Source: Polaribacter sp. BAL334 (lineage in GTDB: Bacteria > Bacteroidota > Bacteroidia > Flavobacteriales > Flavobacteriaceae). From it: DNA of 64,000 nucleotides. Each line of letters begins with the position of its first letter. Position 1 is the stretch's first letter. Made by a program: the position numbers and the translations under genes. This document shows positions 44,538 through 54,101 of the stretch, in pieces. Where the stretch lies: assembly GCF_015767435.1 (NCBI RefSeq), contig NZ_JADWOV010000317.1, forward strand, positions 62,001 to 126,000, in the 5' to 3' direction. A model generated the notes under the pieces. It saw only the letters and a program-made list of their open reading frames with translations. It was not told the origin of the DNA and did no database searches.

Positions 44538-47011
44538 CGCGAAAAATCCTATTTCTTGCAATAATCAGCTTCGTTTTTAGTTGCAAAACAAAAAATAACC
44601 TTCCTACAAAAATTACAATTCATGAAAATTGGGAATTTAAAGGAACTGACACTTTAAATTGGAAAAAAGCTACAATTCCCGGAAATATTTTTTCAGATTT
44701 GATGGAAAACGAAATTATCGTCAATCCATTCATCAAAACCAATGAAGATAGTGTTCAATGGGTTTCGAAAAAAGATTGGGAATACAAAACCACTTTTTCA
44801 CTTTCTAAAAAAGAATTAAAGAAAAAGAATATTGAACTTCATTTTGAGGGTTTAGACACGTATGCAACCATTTTTTTGAATGATTCTATCATTCTCAAAG
44901 CAGATAACGCTTTTAAAAAATATACCATTGACTTTAAAAAAAGTGCTCAAGAAACAAATAGTCTAAGAGTTGTTTTTAAAAATTTCACTGAAATTGAGTT
45001 GGAAAAAGAAGCTGAAATTTGGTATCAATTGCCTGTAAAGGAGAGAGTTTTCACTCGAAAAGCACAATTTCAATATGGCTGGGATTGGGGACCAATATTA
45101 AATTCTTATGGAATTTGGAAAGAAGTTTATGTAAAAACTTGGGATGACGTAATCATTACAGATGTGTATATCAAACAAGATACTTTAACATCTAAAAAAG
45201 CTTTTTTGTCTGCAGATATCAGTATTGAAAGTGAGGTTGAAAAATTTGTTGAATTAGAAACAATGATTGATTCCGAAAAAATAATTACTGGAATTCATCT
45301 CAAAAAAGGCGAAAATAAATTGACAATTCCCATTAAAATTGACAACCCAACACTTTGGTGGACTCACAATTTAGGAAATCCATATCTATATACATTTGAT
45401 TTTAAATTGTATCGAAAAAACAAATTATTAGATCAAAAAATCATCAAAAAAGGAATTCGAACTATCAAATTAATTGCTCAAAAAGATTCCATTGGACAAT
45501 CATTTTATTTTGAATTGAATGGAAAACCAGTGTATGCAAAAGGCTCAAATTTAATTCCATTGCATAGTTTTCAAGATAAAGTGACCAATCAACATTATGA
45601 AAAATTGCTTTCAGATGTTGTAAAATCTAATATGAATATGTTGCGAGTTTGGGGTGGAGGCATTTATGAAAAAGATATTTTTTATGATTTGTGTGATGAA
45701 AAAGGCATTTGGGTTTGGCAAGATTTTATGTTTGCTTGTGCCATGTATCCAGGAGATAATGCATTTTTTAAAAATGTTTCTGAAGAAGCGGAATATCAAG
45801 TAAAAAGATTGCGAAATCATACATCAATTGCTTTATGGTGTGGAAATAATGAAAATTCTGAAGCTTGGAAACGTTGGGGATGGCAAGAAAACAGAGGAGA
45901 AAAAGAAAAAAAAGAAATTTGGGACAATTACTTGATGCTTTTTGATTCCATTTTACCTTCTATTGTTGCAAAATATAGCAACACAGATTATTGGGAAACT
46001 TCCCCAAAATATGGCAGAGGAAATCCAAAATACATTTCAGAAGGTGATGCTCATGATTGGTGGATTTGGCATGATGAATATCCTTTTGAACATTTATTAC
46101 AAAAAGTTCCAAGATTTATGAGTGAGTTTGGTTTTCAATCGTTTCCAAGTTTTGAAACCATCAAATACATCAATCAAAATGATGATATTGATTTAAAAAC
46201 GGAAGCTATTACATCACATCAAAAACATGTAAAAGGTTTTGAATTGATGGAAAAATATATGAAACGTGATTACAAAATTCCGACTTCAGAGGAAGATTAT
46301 GTGTATGTAAGTCAGTTGTTGCAAGCCAAAGGAATTGTGATGGGAATTGAAGCGCAAAGAAGAGCAAAACCTTATAATATGGGCACTTTATACTGGCAAC
46401 TAAATGATGTTTGGCCAGCAATTTCTTGGTCAGGAATTGATTATTTTGGCAATTGGAAAGCGTTGCAATATAAAGTGAAAAATGCTTTTGAAAATGTGTT
46501 GATCTCCTCAATTATTGAAAAAAATAAGGTGAAAACCTTTATTACCAATGATACTTTTCTACCCATTAAAGGAACAATACAACTAAAAATTATTGATTTT
46601 TATGGAAATGAAATTTGGTCAGATGCTAAAGAAATTGAGGTATTAGAAAATAGTAGTCAGGAATTTTATCATTTTCCTTTGGATAAAATTGATAAAAAAT
46701 CGACTGTTTTAATCACTAAATTCGACAATAAAACTTCTTATTTCTATTTTTCAAAACCCAAAGAATTAAAATTACCCAAAAGTGACATTCAGCAAGAAAT
46801 TGTCAAAACAGATAAGGGTTTTTCAATCACCGTAAAAAGCAATGTTTTATTGAAAGATGTTTTTCTATTCACAGAAGAAAAAGGGCATTTTTCTGATAAC
46901 TTTTTTGATTTGCTACCAAATCAAACAAAAACAGTTTTCTTTGAGACCAAAACAACCAAGCTAAAAGATTTGAAAATTAAAACGTTGAATGAAATCAATG
47001 GTTCTTATTAA
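44534..47011 (+). CDS. GH2 beta-mannosidase lipoprotein
   Basis: 825 residues. Lipobox VFSC near residue 16. The order is an N-terminal jelly-roll sugar-binding domain (IHENWEFKGTDTLNWKKATI, TIPGNIFSDLM), an immunoglobulin-like domain, then the TIM barrel with LRVWGGGIYEKDIFYDLCDE. The acid/base E440 is in GNNENSEAW and the nucleophile E531 in SEFGFQSFPS. MGTLYWQLNDVWPAISWSGI is typical of beta-mannosidases. It would hydrolyse the Man-beta-1,4-GlcNAc core bond of N-glycans. It overlaps the convergent glycosyltransferase gene by 17 nt. Confidence 0.94.
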   Translation: MTRKILFLAIISFVFSCKTKNNLPTKITIHENWEFKGTDTLNWKKATIPGNIFSDLMENEIIVNPFIKTNEDSVQWVSKKDWEYKTTFSLSKKELKKKNIELHFEGLDTYATIFLNDSIILKADNAFKKYTIDFKKSAQETNSLRVVFKNFTEIELEKEAEIWYQLPVKERVFTRKAQFQYGWDWGPILNSYGIWKEVYVKTWDDVIITDVYIKQDTLTSKKAFLSADISIESEVEKFVELETMIDSEKIITGIHLKKGENKLTIPIKIDNPTLWWTHNLGNPYLYTFDFKLYRKNKLLDQKIIKKGIRTIKLIAQKDSIGQSFYFELNGKPVYAKGSNLIPLHSFQDKVTNQHYEKLLSDVVKSNMNMLRVWGGGIYEKDIFYDLCDEKGIWVWQDFMFACAMYPGDNAFFKNVSEEAEYQVKRLRNHTSIALWCGNNENSEAWKRWGWQENRGEKEKKEIWDNYLMLFDSILPSIVAKYSNTDYWETSPKYGRGNPKYISEGDAHDWWIWHDEYPFEHLLQKVPRFMSEFGFQSFPSFETIKYINQNDDIDLKTEAITSHQKHVKGFELMEKYMKRDYKIPTSEEDYVYVSQLLQAKGIVMGIEAQRRAKPYNMGTLYWQLNDVWPAISWSGIDYFGNWKALQYKVKNAFENVLISSIIEKNKVKTFITNDTFLPIKGTIQLKIIDFYGNEIWSDAKEIEVLENSSQEFYHFPLDKIDKKSTVLITKFDNKTSYFYFSKPKELKLPKSDIQQEIVKTDKGFSITVKSNVLLKDVFLFTEEKGHFSDNFFDLLPNQTKTVFFETKTTKLKDLKIKTLNEINGSY

Positions 47012-47954
47012 AAAAATACGATTCTAAAAACCCCAAACCATAGCCTAAAAATTGTGTAAACGTCGTAATAATACTTAAAAAAGCTACTTTCAAATTTTGA
47101 TTTTGAATCAAGGAATCCAGGAAAATAAGTGTAAAATAAAGTGCGTAAAATGCAGTTAAATGGGAAATTTCAAAAAATAACAGAATAATTCCAATGCCAA
47201 ATCCAATTAAAAAAACACTTGGAAACCAATACGTTATTTTTGCGGACTTAGGATATTTTTGATTTAAAAGTGGTCTTGCTTTTCCGAATTTATAAGTTTG
47301 AAAGAAAAAATCACGCAATGAACTTCTTCTTTTATGATACACAAAAGCATTGGAAATCAATTGTGTTTTAAAACCATTTTCCCACAAACGAAAAGTCAAA
47401 TCAATGTCTTCAGCTATTTTCATTTTGGAAAATCCATTGGTTTTTTCAAACGCACTTTTAGAAATTCCCATGTTGAAACTTCTTGGCTGAAACTTACCAA
47501 CGGCTTGTTTTTTTCCACGAATTCCTCCAGTTGTCAATATAGATGTCATGGAATAATTGATGGCTTTTTGTAAAGAAGTAAAACTTTTATGAGCAGCATC
47601 AGGACCACCAAAAGCATCTGTAAAATTACTTTCTAAAGATTTTTTAATAGCTGATAAATAATGACTTGGAAGAATCACATCTGAATCTAAAATGATGAAA
47701 TAGTTTCCTGAGGCTTGTTTCATTCCAAAATTTCGACTGTCTCCAGCCCCAGAATTCTCTTTCAAAAAATAGGAAAGATTGAATTTTTCTTGGTATTTTC
47801 TTATAACCAAATCACTTTTCTCTGTGGAGCCATCTTCAATAATCAAAACTTCAAAATCTTCCTGAAAATCTTGCAGTGTAAGACTTTCTAACAATTCGTC
47901 AATTTCATTGGGACGATTAAAAACGGGAATTATTATAGAGAAATTGAGTTGCAA
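46995..47954 (-). CDS. Family 2 glycosyltransferase, membrane-anchored
   Basis: 319 residues. The GT-A domain opens FSIIIPVFNRPNEIDELLES. The DxD motif is in FIILDSDVIL, and EDIDLTFRLWENG carries the conserved ED acceptor-site motif. From about residue 240 three hydrophobic helices anchor it in the inner membrane (WFPSVFLIGFGIGIILLFF). Donor and acceptor are unknown. Its 3' end overlaps the convergent GH2 gene. Confidence 0.9.
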   Translation of the reverse strand: MQLNFSIIIPVFNRPNEIDELLESLTLQDFQEDFEVLIIEDGSTEKSDLVIRKYQEKFNLSYFLKENSGAGDSRNFGMKQASGNYFIILDSDVILPSHYLSAIKKSLESNFTDAFGGPDAAHKSFTSLQKAINYSMTSILTTGGIRGKKQAVGKFQPRSFNMGISKSAFEKTNGFSKMKIAEDIDLTFRLWENGFKTQLISNAFVYHKRRSSLRDFFFQTYKFGKARPLLNQKYPKSAKITYWFPSVFLIGFGIGIILLFFEISHLTAFYALYFTLIFLDSLIQNQNLKVAFLSIITTFTQFLGYGLGFLESYFFNKNH

Positions 47955-47974
47955 AAGATATTTTTTTTTGAAAA

Positions 47975-48015
47975 TAAAAAAGTTGAAAACCTATTTCTAA
48001 ACTTTCAACTTTTTA
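47975..48015 (-). terminator. Rho-independent terminator of fabI
   Basis: AAAAAGTTGAAA and TTTCAACTTTTT form a 12-bp stem with a 15-base loop; on the minus strand a T-rich run follows. Confidence 0.75.
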
Positions 48016-48038
48016 AAATGATAATGATTTATTTTAAA

Positions 48039-48854
48039 TTATTCTCCATCAACAAATCTACTCATCACAGCATCACTCACTCCCATATTTGAGAATCCTC
48101 CATCATGAAATAAATTTTGTAAAGTAACTTTCTTCGTTAAATCTGAAAACAACGAAATTGTATAATCTGCACATTCTAAAGCTGTTGCATTTCCAAGTGG
48201 ACTCATTTGATCAGCATATGCCAAAAATCCGTCAAAACCTTTTACACCACTTCCAGCAGTTGTTGGTGTTGGAGATTGTGAAATTGTGTTGACACGAACT
48301 TTGTGATCACGTCCAAAAAAGTAGCCAAAACTACGTGCAATACTCTCTAAAAACGCCTTATTGTCAGCCATATCATTGTAATCAGGAAACACTCTTTGAG
48401 CAGCCATATAGGTCAATGCAACAATACTTCCCCAATCATTCATGGCTTTTTTATTGTACAAAACGTTCATGGTTTTGTGGAAAGAAACTGCTGAAACATC
48501 CCAACCTTTCGTAGTAAAATCGTAATTTGAATCAGTATAATGTTTGCCTTTACGAACGTTTACAGACATTCCAATAGAATGCAACACAAAATCAATTTTT
48601 CCACCTAAAATTTCCATAGATTTTTCAACCAAATTGTTTAAATCTTCCATAGAAGTAGCATCTGCAGGAATAATTTGCGAACCTGTTTTTTCTGCTAAAC
48701 CATTCAATTCTCCCATTCGCATTGCGATTGGAGCATTTGTCAATACAAATTCTGCGCCTTCTTCATGCGCTCTTTCTGCTACTTTCCATGCGATTGAATG
48801 CTCATTTAATGCACCAAATATGATTCCTTTTTTTCCTTTTAATAAATTATACAT
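48039..48854 (-). CDS. fabI: Enoyl-[acyl-carrier-protein] reductase (NADH)
   Basis: A 271-residue SDR enzyme that catalyses the last step of fatty-acid elongation. The N-terminus GKKGIIFGALNEHSIAWKVA is the FabI-type nucleotide loop. The catalytic Tyr-x6-Lys appears as YNDMADNK, and DFVLHSIGM-like sequence precedes it. The length is slightly above E. coli FabI (262). The leader region holds a six-unit heptad string. Confidence 0.95.
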   Translation of the reverse strand: MYNLLKGKKGIIFGALNEHSIAWKVAERAHEEGAEFVLTNAPIAMRMGELNGLAEKTGSQIIPADATSMEDLNNLVEKSMEILGGKIDFVLHSIGMSVNVRKGKHYTDSNYDFTTKGWDVSAVSFHKTMNVLYNKKAMNDWGSIVALTYMAAQRVFPDYNDMADNKAFLESIARSFGYFFGRDHKVRVNTISQSPTPTTAGSGVKGFDGFLAYADQMSPLGNATALECADYTISLFSDLTKKVTLQNLFHDGGFSNMGVSDAVMSRFVDGE

Positions 48855-48855
48855 A

Positions 48856-48897
48856 TTTTTTGTATTTAGTTGTTGATTTTTAGTTTTTGGTTTTTTG
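48856..48897. repeat. Heptad string in the fabI leader (6 x 7 nt)
   Basis: Six consecutive 7-base T/G-rich units on the plus strand, most ending in G (such as TTTTTAG and TTTTTGG), starting one base after the fabI start codon. Confidence 0.55.
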
Positions 48898-48988
48898 AAA
48901 TTGGATGCTTTATATCACAATTAATAAAAACTTATTTTCTAGATTTTCATAAAATTTCAAAAAACAAAGATAGACATTTTCAATAATC

Positions 48989-49019
48989 AAAAAGTCCCCT
49001 TTGGGGATTTAGGGACTTA
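48989..49019 (-). terminator. Terminator of recN, overlapping its last codons; REP-like sequence
   Basis: On the minus strand the last codons and stop form AAGTCCC...GGGACTT with an inner CCCC-AAA-GGGG hairpin, followed by T5. The sequence resembles a CCTAAATCCCCAAAGGGG element I recall as common in flavobacterial genomes. Confidence 0.7.
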
Positions 49020-50664
49020 ATAATTCTTTTGCATGAATAATGGCAGATTCTGAAAGTGCTTTTCCACTTAACATTTCAGCAATTTCAGAAACTCTCTCTT
49101 TTACTGTCAATTTCTTTAATTGTGTGGCTGTTTCACCATTGATTTCCTCTTTAAAAACCTTGAAATGATGACTTCCTTTTGCGGCAATTTGAGGCAAATG
49201 TGTAATGGTAATCACTTGCATATTTTGACTCATTTGTTGCATGATTGCTGCAATTTTATTAGAAACTTCACCAGAAACCCCTGTATCAATTTCATCAAAA
49301 ATAATGGTTGGCAGTTGTGTATTTTCTGATAATATTTTTTTGATTGAAAGCATTATTCTCGATAATTCACCTCCAGAAGCTACTTTTTTTAATTCGCCAA
49401 AATTGCCTCCTTTGTTTGCAGAAAAAAGGAATTCTAGTTCGTCTTTTCCGTTTGAAAAATAGTTTTTTGTGGGTGTAATTTGAATCGAAAATCGCGCATT
49501 TGCCATTCCTAAATCGGACAATAAAACTTCTAATTCGTGTTGCAAACTTGGAATTATTTTCTTTCGAGCATCCGAAATTTTCGAAGCTATTGCATCCAAT
49601 TCTGAGGCAACTTTTTCAATTTCTTTCTTTTTTTGCTTGATATTTTCATCAGCATTTTCAACTTGACTTACTTTTTCTGATAAATCTTCGAGAACAATTA
49701 GCAAATCTCCAATAGAATTTACAGCATGTTTTTTCTGTAAATTATAAATCAATTGCAATCTATCATTGATTTGTGTAGCCTCTAAAGGATCAAATTCTAC
49801 ATGTTCATTCGCTTCTTCCAATTCAGTAATAATATCATCCAACTCAATTTTAAGACTGGTAATTCTGGTTGATAATTCTTGATATTCTTTAGAAAAAGGT
49901 GCAATTTTCGACAAGCGATTCTCTAAAATAAATACTAAATTTTGAATTCCAATTTCTTCATTGATAGAAACTGCTAAAGCTTCTGACAAATTGAGTTTGA
50001 TATCTTCAATATTGTTCAACTTTTCCAATTTTTCTTCCAAATCTTGCTGTTCATCAATTTGCAATTTCGCCTTTTCTAATTCATTGAATAAGAATAAATT
50101 ATACTCATATTGTTTGATTGCTTCTTGTTGATTTTTTTCTAATTTCTCTAACTCCCTTTTAAGTTTTGAAAGGGATTGCAAGCCTTGTTTATACGATGCA
50201 ATAATTGTCCCATTTTTAGCCAAAGCATCAATCACCGAAAATTGGAAATCTGCATCCGATAATTGCATGGTTTGGTGCTGTGAATGCACATCAATCAACA
50301 AAGATTTCAGGTCATTCAAGGCAGACAAATTCACAGGAGTGTCATTTACAAAAGCCCTAGATTTTCCTGAGGGTAAAATTTCTCTTCTGATGATGGTAAA
50401 ATCATCATAATCCAATTCTAATTCCTCAAAAACATTTTTTAAATCGTAGTTTGCAATAGACAATTTGGCTTCAACAACACATTTTTTTGAAGTTTCTTTT
50501 AGAAAAGATAAATCTGCTCTATTTCCCAAGACCAATCCTAAAGCACCTAATAAAATAGATTTTCCTGCTCCAGTTTCGCCAGTAATAATGGACAATCCTG
50601 AGGAAAAATCAATCGTTAATTCGTTGATTAAAGCGTAGTTATTGATGGATAATTGTGTAAGCAA
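49009..50664 (-). CDS. recN: DNA repair protein RecN
   Basis: A 551-residue SMC-like ATPase for double-strand-break repair. Walker A is GETGAGKSILLG near residue 30. A long coiled coil spans about 150-360. The ABC signature is in ASGGELSRIML, and Walker B is IIFDEIDTGVSGEVS. The start is a TTG at 50664 giving LSINNYALINELTIDF, as in the family; no ATG lies between the upstream stop and this point. It follows porD by 59 nt in a cluster conserved across flavobacteria. Confidence 0.95.
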   Translation of the reverse strand: MLTQLSINNYALINELTIDFSSGLSIITGETGAGKSILLGALGLVLGNRADLSFLKETSKKCVVEAKLSIANYDLKNVFEELELDYDDFTIIRREILPSGKSRAFVNDTPVNLSALNDLKSLLIDVHSQHQTMQLSDADFQFSVIDALAKNGTIIASYKQGLQSLSKLKRELEKLEKNQQEAIKQYEYNLFLFNELEKAKLQIDEQQDLEEKLEKLNNIEDIKLNLSEALAVSINEEIGIQNLVFILENRLSKIAPFSKEYQELSTRITSLKIELDDIITELEEANEHVEFDPLEATQINDRLQLIYNLQKKHAVNSIGDLLIVLEDLSEKVSQVENADENIKQKKKEIEKVASELDAIASKISDARKKIIPSLQHELEVLLSDLGMANARFSIQITPTKNYFSNGKDELEFLFSANKGGNFGELKKVASGGELSRIMLSIKKILSENTQLPTIIFDEIDTGVSGEVSNKIAAIMQQMSQNMQVITITHLPQIAAKGSHHFKVFKEEINGETATQLKKLTVKERVSEIAEMLSGKALSESAIIHAKELLSP

Positions 50665-50723
50665 GTTCGCTAATTTTTAGAGTTTAAAATTAAAGAATTC
50701 TTTTAATAAAAAGTACGAAAACT

Positions 50724-51614
50724 TTACTCTAATTTACGCCACTTTGAACTATTATTTGGAGAGATTTTTTTCAAAGATGTTATCAAACGTGCAGCATTTC
50801 TTGTTTTTGGTCCATCTGCATAAATATTGACAATTTCGTCAGCTTTTGCATCAAAAAACACTCTGATTAAATAATTTCCAACCGTTTTATTAAATAAATT
50901 TTCAATTTTCAAAACACTATCTTCTACAGTTTGCTTTGCAAAATCTTTATTTGTTGCAAAATTATCCAAACCTTTGATATGATACTCATACAAAACGTCT
51001 CTAAACGTTGTCAAGTTTGGAGATAATATATCGTCAATCAATAAAAAACGATTTTGTTGACCAACCACATTTTGCCAAGCTGCAATGCCACTTTGTTGAG
51101 CTTGTAACATCGCATTTTGAGCTTCTTTCAATTCAAATTCACCTCCATATTTTGAAAAAGAATCTGCATCTACACCAATTATCGTATATACATAAAAAAC
51201 TATAGTAGAGATTAAATTACTATCAAAAGAATTACGATTATAAATTAAAGGATCAAATTCGTTGTATCTAAAAGTGAAATCATTGTCTTTGATATTCAAC
51301 AAAGGAGTTGCATAGGTTGACCCAAAAACGGGTCTTGAAGATTGAATTTGCAAAGTGCCTGTAAATGTATTATCTTCTCTTGAGGTGATAATGATATTGA
51401 GTGCACAATCAATTCTTTCTTCAGGTTTTACAATTCTATTCGTCCATTTTGTTTGATTGATAAACTCCGTCAAAGCTGTCTTTAAAGTCTGAAAAACTTG
51501 TCTGTTAGAACCTCCAATTTGTTCATAATTGATGTTCACCAAACAATTCACTTCTTGCGCTCTACTATGGAATGTAAAGACCAATAAGCCTATAAAGAAA
51601 ATAAGTTTACGCAT
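50724..51614 (-). CDS. porD: PorD-like (DUF4835) periplasmic protein
   Basis: A 296-residue secreted protein with a signal peptide (MRKLIFFIGLLVFTFHSRAQ). The mature part begins EVNCLVNINYEQIGGSNRQV, the conserved DUF4835 opening. I recall this family being named PorD after its link to type IX secretion in Bacteroidetes; the molecular role is not defined. It overlaps coaBC by 8 nt, and the order bamD-rpoZ-coaBC-porD-recN is conserved in the group. Confidence 0.88.
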   Translation of the reverse strand: MRKLIFFIGLLVFTFHSRAQEVNCLVNINYEQIGGSNRQVFQTLKTALTEFINQTKWTNRIVKPEERIDCALNIIITSREDNTFTGTLQIQSSRPVFGSTYATPLLNIKDNDFTFRYNEFDPLIYNRNSFDSNLISTIVFYVYTIIGVDADSFSKYGGEFELKEAQNAMLQAQQSGIAAWQNVVGQQNRFLLIDDILSPNLTTFRDVLYEYHIKGLDNFATNKDFAKQTVEDSVLKIENLFNKTVGNYLIRVFFDAKADEIVNIYADGPKTRNAARLITSLKKISPNNSSKWRKLE

Positions 51615-52818
51615 CTAATTTTAGTATAATTTCGTTAAGAATATCTATAGAAACAGCTTCTTTTGATTTTAATTCAAATATTTTTTCATTCAAATCTTTA
51701 TCAATAATAGTAATTTTATTTGTGTTAGTGGCAAAACCAGCACCTTTATCTTGCAAAGAATTTAAAACAATCATATCTAAATTTTTCCGTTGCAATTTAC
51801 TTTTAGCATTTTCAATTTCATTTTCTGTTTCCAATGCAAAGCCAACTAAAAATTGATTTTCCTTATTTGCTCCTAATGATGCTAAAATATCTTTGGTTGG
51901 TTCCAACTCAATAGATAACGTTGCATCTTTCTTTTTTATTTTTTGATTTGAAACATTTTTTGCTTTATAATCTGCAACTGCAGCAGCTAAAATAGCCATT
52001 TGAACTTCAGGAAAAAATTGATGTGCAGCTTTATACATTTCATCTGCAGAAACTACATCAATTCTATGAATCAAAGAATGTTTGATTTGTTCCTGTGAAG
52101 GTCCAGAAATCAAAAAAACTTCAGCACCTAAATTGGCAGCTGTTTTTGCAATTTCAAAACCCATTTTTCCAGAGGAATGATTTCCTATAAAACGCACAGG
52201 ATCAATAGCTTCATAAGTTGGACCTGCAGTAATCAATACTTTTTTTCCACGCAAAGGTAGCTTTGATAAAATATCATTTTCAATAAAAGAAACAATATCT
52301 TCTGGTTCCGCCATTCTTCCTTCACCAAACAAACCACTTGCCAATTCACCCGAAGTTGCAGGAATTATAATATTTCCAAAATGCTGTAATTTCTCTAAAT
52401 TTTCTTTAGTTGATGGATGCTTATACATATCTAAATCCATTGCTGGTGCAAAATAAACTGGACATTTTGCAGATAAATAGGTTGCTAAAACCAAATTATC
52501 GCAAGTGCCATTTGACATTTTGGACAAGGTATTTGCAGTTGCTGGGGCAATTAAAAAATAATCAGCCCACAACCCCAATTCAACATGATTGTTCCACAAT
52601 TCATTCTCATTTTCTGTATCATAAAATTGGGAATGTACAGGATTTTTAGAGAGTGTAGAAAGTGTGAGAGGTGTTATAAAATCTTTAGACGCAGGAGTCA
52701 TGATTACTTTGACTTCTGCGCCTAATTTTATAAATAATCGAACTAAATTTGCTGATTTGTAAGCGGCAATTCCTGCAGTAATGCCTAAAAGAATTTTTTT
52801 TCCGCTTAAAACAGACAT
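51607..52818 (-). CDS. coaBC: Bifunctional phosphopantothenoylcysteine decarboxylase / phosphopantothenate-cysteine ligase
   Basis: 403 residues. The N-terminal flavin-dependent CoaC domain (1-190) has GKKILLGITAGIAAYKSANL and the ATANTLSKMSNGTCDNL flavin loop. The C-terminal CoaB domain (190-403) has NHSSGKMGFEIAK and AAAVADYK. It makes 4'-phosphopantetheine from phosphopantothenate for coenzyme A. It overlaps rpoZ by 1 nt and porD by 8 nt. Confidence 0.96.
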   Translation of the reverse strand: MSVLSGKKILLGITAGIAAYKSANLVRLFIKLGAEVKVIMTPASKDFITPLTLSTLSKNPVHSQFYDTENENELWNNHVELGLWADYFLIAPATANTLSKMSNGTCDNLVLATYLSAKCPVYFAPAMDLDMYKHPSTKENLEKLQHFGNIIIPATSGELASGLFGEGRMAEPEDIVSFIENDILSKLPLRGKKVLITAGPTYEAIDPVRFIGNHSSGKMGFEIAKTAANLGAEVFLISGPSQEQIKHSLIHRIDVVSADEMYKAAHQFFPEVQMAILAAAVADYKAKNVSNQKIKKKDATLSIELEPTKDILASLGANKENQFLVGFALETENEIENAKSKLQRKNLDMIVLNSLQDKGAGFATNTNKITIIDKDLNEKIFELKSKEAVSIDILNEIILKLDA

Positions 52819-53138
52819 TATTCCGAATCTGGAGTTCTAAAATATACTTTTCCTTTTAACCATTCTTCAACAGCTAATGCAGTTGGTTTTGGCAAACGCT
52901 CATAAAATTTAGAAACTTCAATTTGTTCTTTATTTTCAAAAACTTCTTCTAAACTGTCATTGTAAGTTGCAAATTCATCCAATTTGTCAACCAATTCAAT
53001 TTTTAAATCAGAATTGATTTGCTCTGCTCTTTTTGCAATGATTGAAATCGCTTGGTAAATATTTTTTGTAGGCGCTTCAATTTCGTTTTTATCATAAGTA
53101 ATTGTACTTATAGCAGCTTTTGTGTCTTTATAATCCAT
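52818..53138 (-). CDS. rpoZ: DNA-directed RNA polymerase subunit omega
   Basis: A 106-residue protein of the Bacteroidetes omega type: the core NIYQAISIIAKRAEQINSDL carries the conserved helix, and KPTALAVEEWLKGKVYF the C-terminal part. It is longer than E. coli omega (91 aa) because of an acidic insert. It lies 9 nt after bamD and overlaps coaBC. Confidence 0.93.
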   Translation of the reverse strand: MDYKDTKAAISTITYDKNEIEAPTKNIYQAISIIAKRAEQINSDLKIELVDKLDEFATYNDSLEEVFENKEQIEVSKFYERLPKPTALAVEEWLKGKVYFRTPDSE

Positions 53139-53147
53139 TTTTTATTT

Positions 53148-54002
53148 TTATTTTGAATCTTCTAATTCTTTTGATTTTGAAATAAGGTCGTCTATTCTTT
53201 CTTTCTCTTTTTGCAATTTTGCAACCATTTTATCCACTTCTACTTTAAACTTCGTTTCAGGATAATTTCTGATTAATTTATCATACGCTTCCATTGCATC
53301 TTTGATACGCTCTGGTTTTCTTCTGTCATAACTTTTCAACGTAAAATCATGAGCCGCTTTCAATCGATAATACAATGCCTCTTCTTTGAATTCTGAACCC
53401 AAATAATCTTCCAATAAATTATCAAAAGCCTGAATAGCAGCTTTGTAATTTCTCATATCATAGTCAGCAGTTGTGTAATACGTCTTTGCAATTTCGAAAT
53501 ATTTTTTCTGCAACTTATAACGCAATTCTTTGTAATGCTTATTTGCTTCCTCTAATTTATCTGAGGTTGGAAATGCATTGATGAAACTTTGAAAAGCTTC
53601 CAACGCTTTGTTGGTATCTGTTGGATCTTTACTAAATTCAGGAGACGCTAATTTATAACTCAACGCAGAGGCAAATGATGCTTCTTCTAATTTAGAACTG
53701 CTTGGATAATTTTTTGCAAATCGATCAAAATAATAACCCGCAGTTTGATAATTTTTCTCGTTAAAATTAGACTGAGCCACCATAAACTGGATTCTTTCCA
53801 TTTGTGGTTTTCCTCTGTATGCAGGCGTTACTTTTTCGAACAAACGAATGGCTTTCCCATACTTTTGAGATTCGTACATTTTCACAGCCATTTTGTATTG
53901 GTCTTCAACTGTACCTTTATTCAATACTTTTTGATACTCTCCACAGGAGAATAACAACATACTGACAACCAATAAAAACGCTAAAGTTTTAAATTTTTGC
54001 AT
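53148..54002 (-). CDS. bamD: Outer membrane protein assembly factor BamD
   Basis: A 284-residue lipoprotein (lipobox LLFSC) made of TPR repeats: YKMAVKMYESQKYGKAIRLF, VAQSNFNEKNYQTAGYYF and DMRNYKAAIQAFDNLLEDY. It is an essential part of the BAM complex that inserts outer-membrane barrels. It heads the bamD-rpoZ-coaBC-porD cluster. A -7 box lies directly before the ATG, so the transcript may be leaderless. Confidence 0.94.
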   Translation of the reverse strand: MQKFKTLAFLLVVSMLLFSCGEYQKVLNKGTVEDQYKMAVKMYESQKYGKAIRLFEKVTPAYRGKPQMERIQFMVAQSNFNEKNYQTAGYYFDRFAKNYPSSSKLEEASFASALSYKLASPEFSKDPTDTNKALEAFQSFINAFPTSDKLEEANKHYKELRYKLQKKYFEIAKTYYTTADYDMRNYKAAIQAFDNLLEDYLGSEFKEEALYYRLKAAHDFTLKSYDRRKPERIKDAMEAYDKLIRNYPETKFKVEVDKMVAKLQKEKERIDDLISKSKELEDSK

Positions 54003-54006
54003 TCGG

Positions 54007-54014
54007 CAAAATTA
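54007..54014 (-). promoter_or_regulatory. Predicted -7 box of bamD (TAATTTTG), near-leaderless
   Basis: The minus strand TAATTTTG ends 4 nt before the ATG at 54002, so the transcript would start at or next to the start codon. Confidence 0.45.
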
Positions 54015-54101
54015 GGAATTAAATATGGATTAGTAAAATGATATTTTGAAGATAAAATTCTCTTACAAAAAGGCTTCTATCTTCAATAATAACGTTAAAA
54101 A

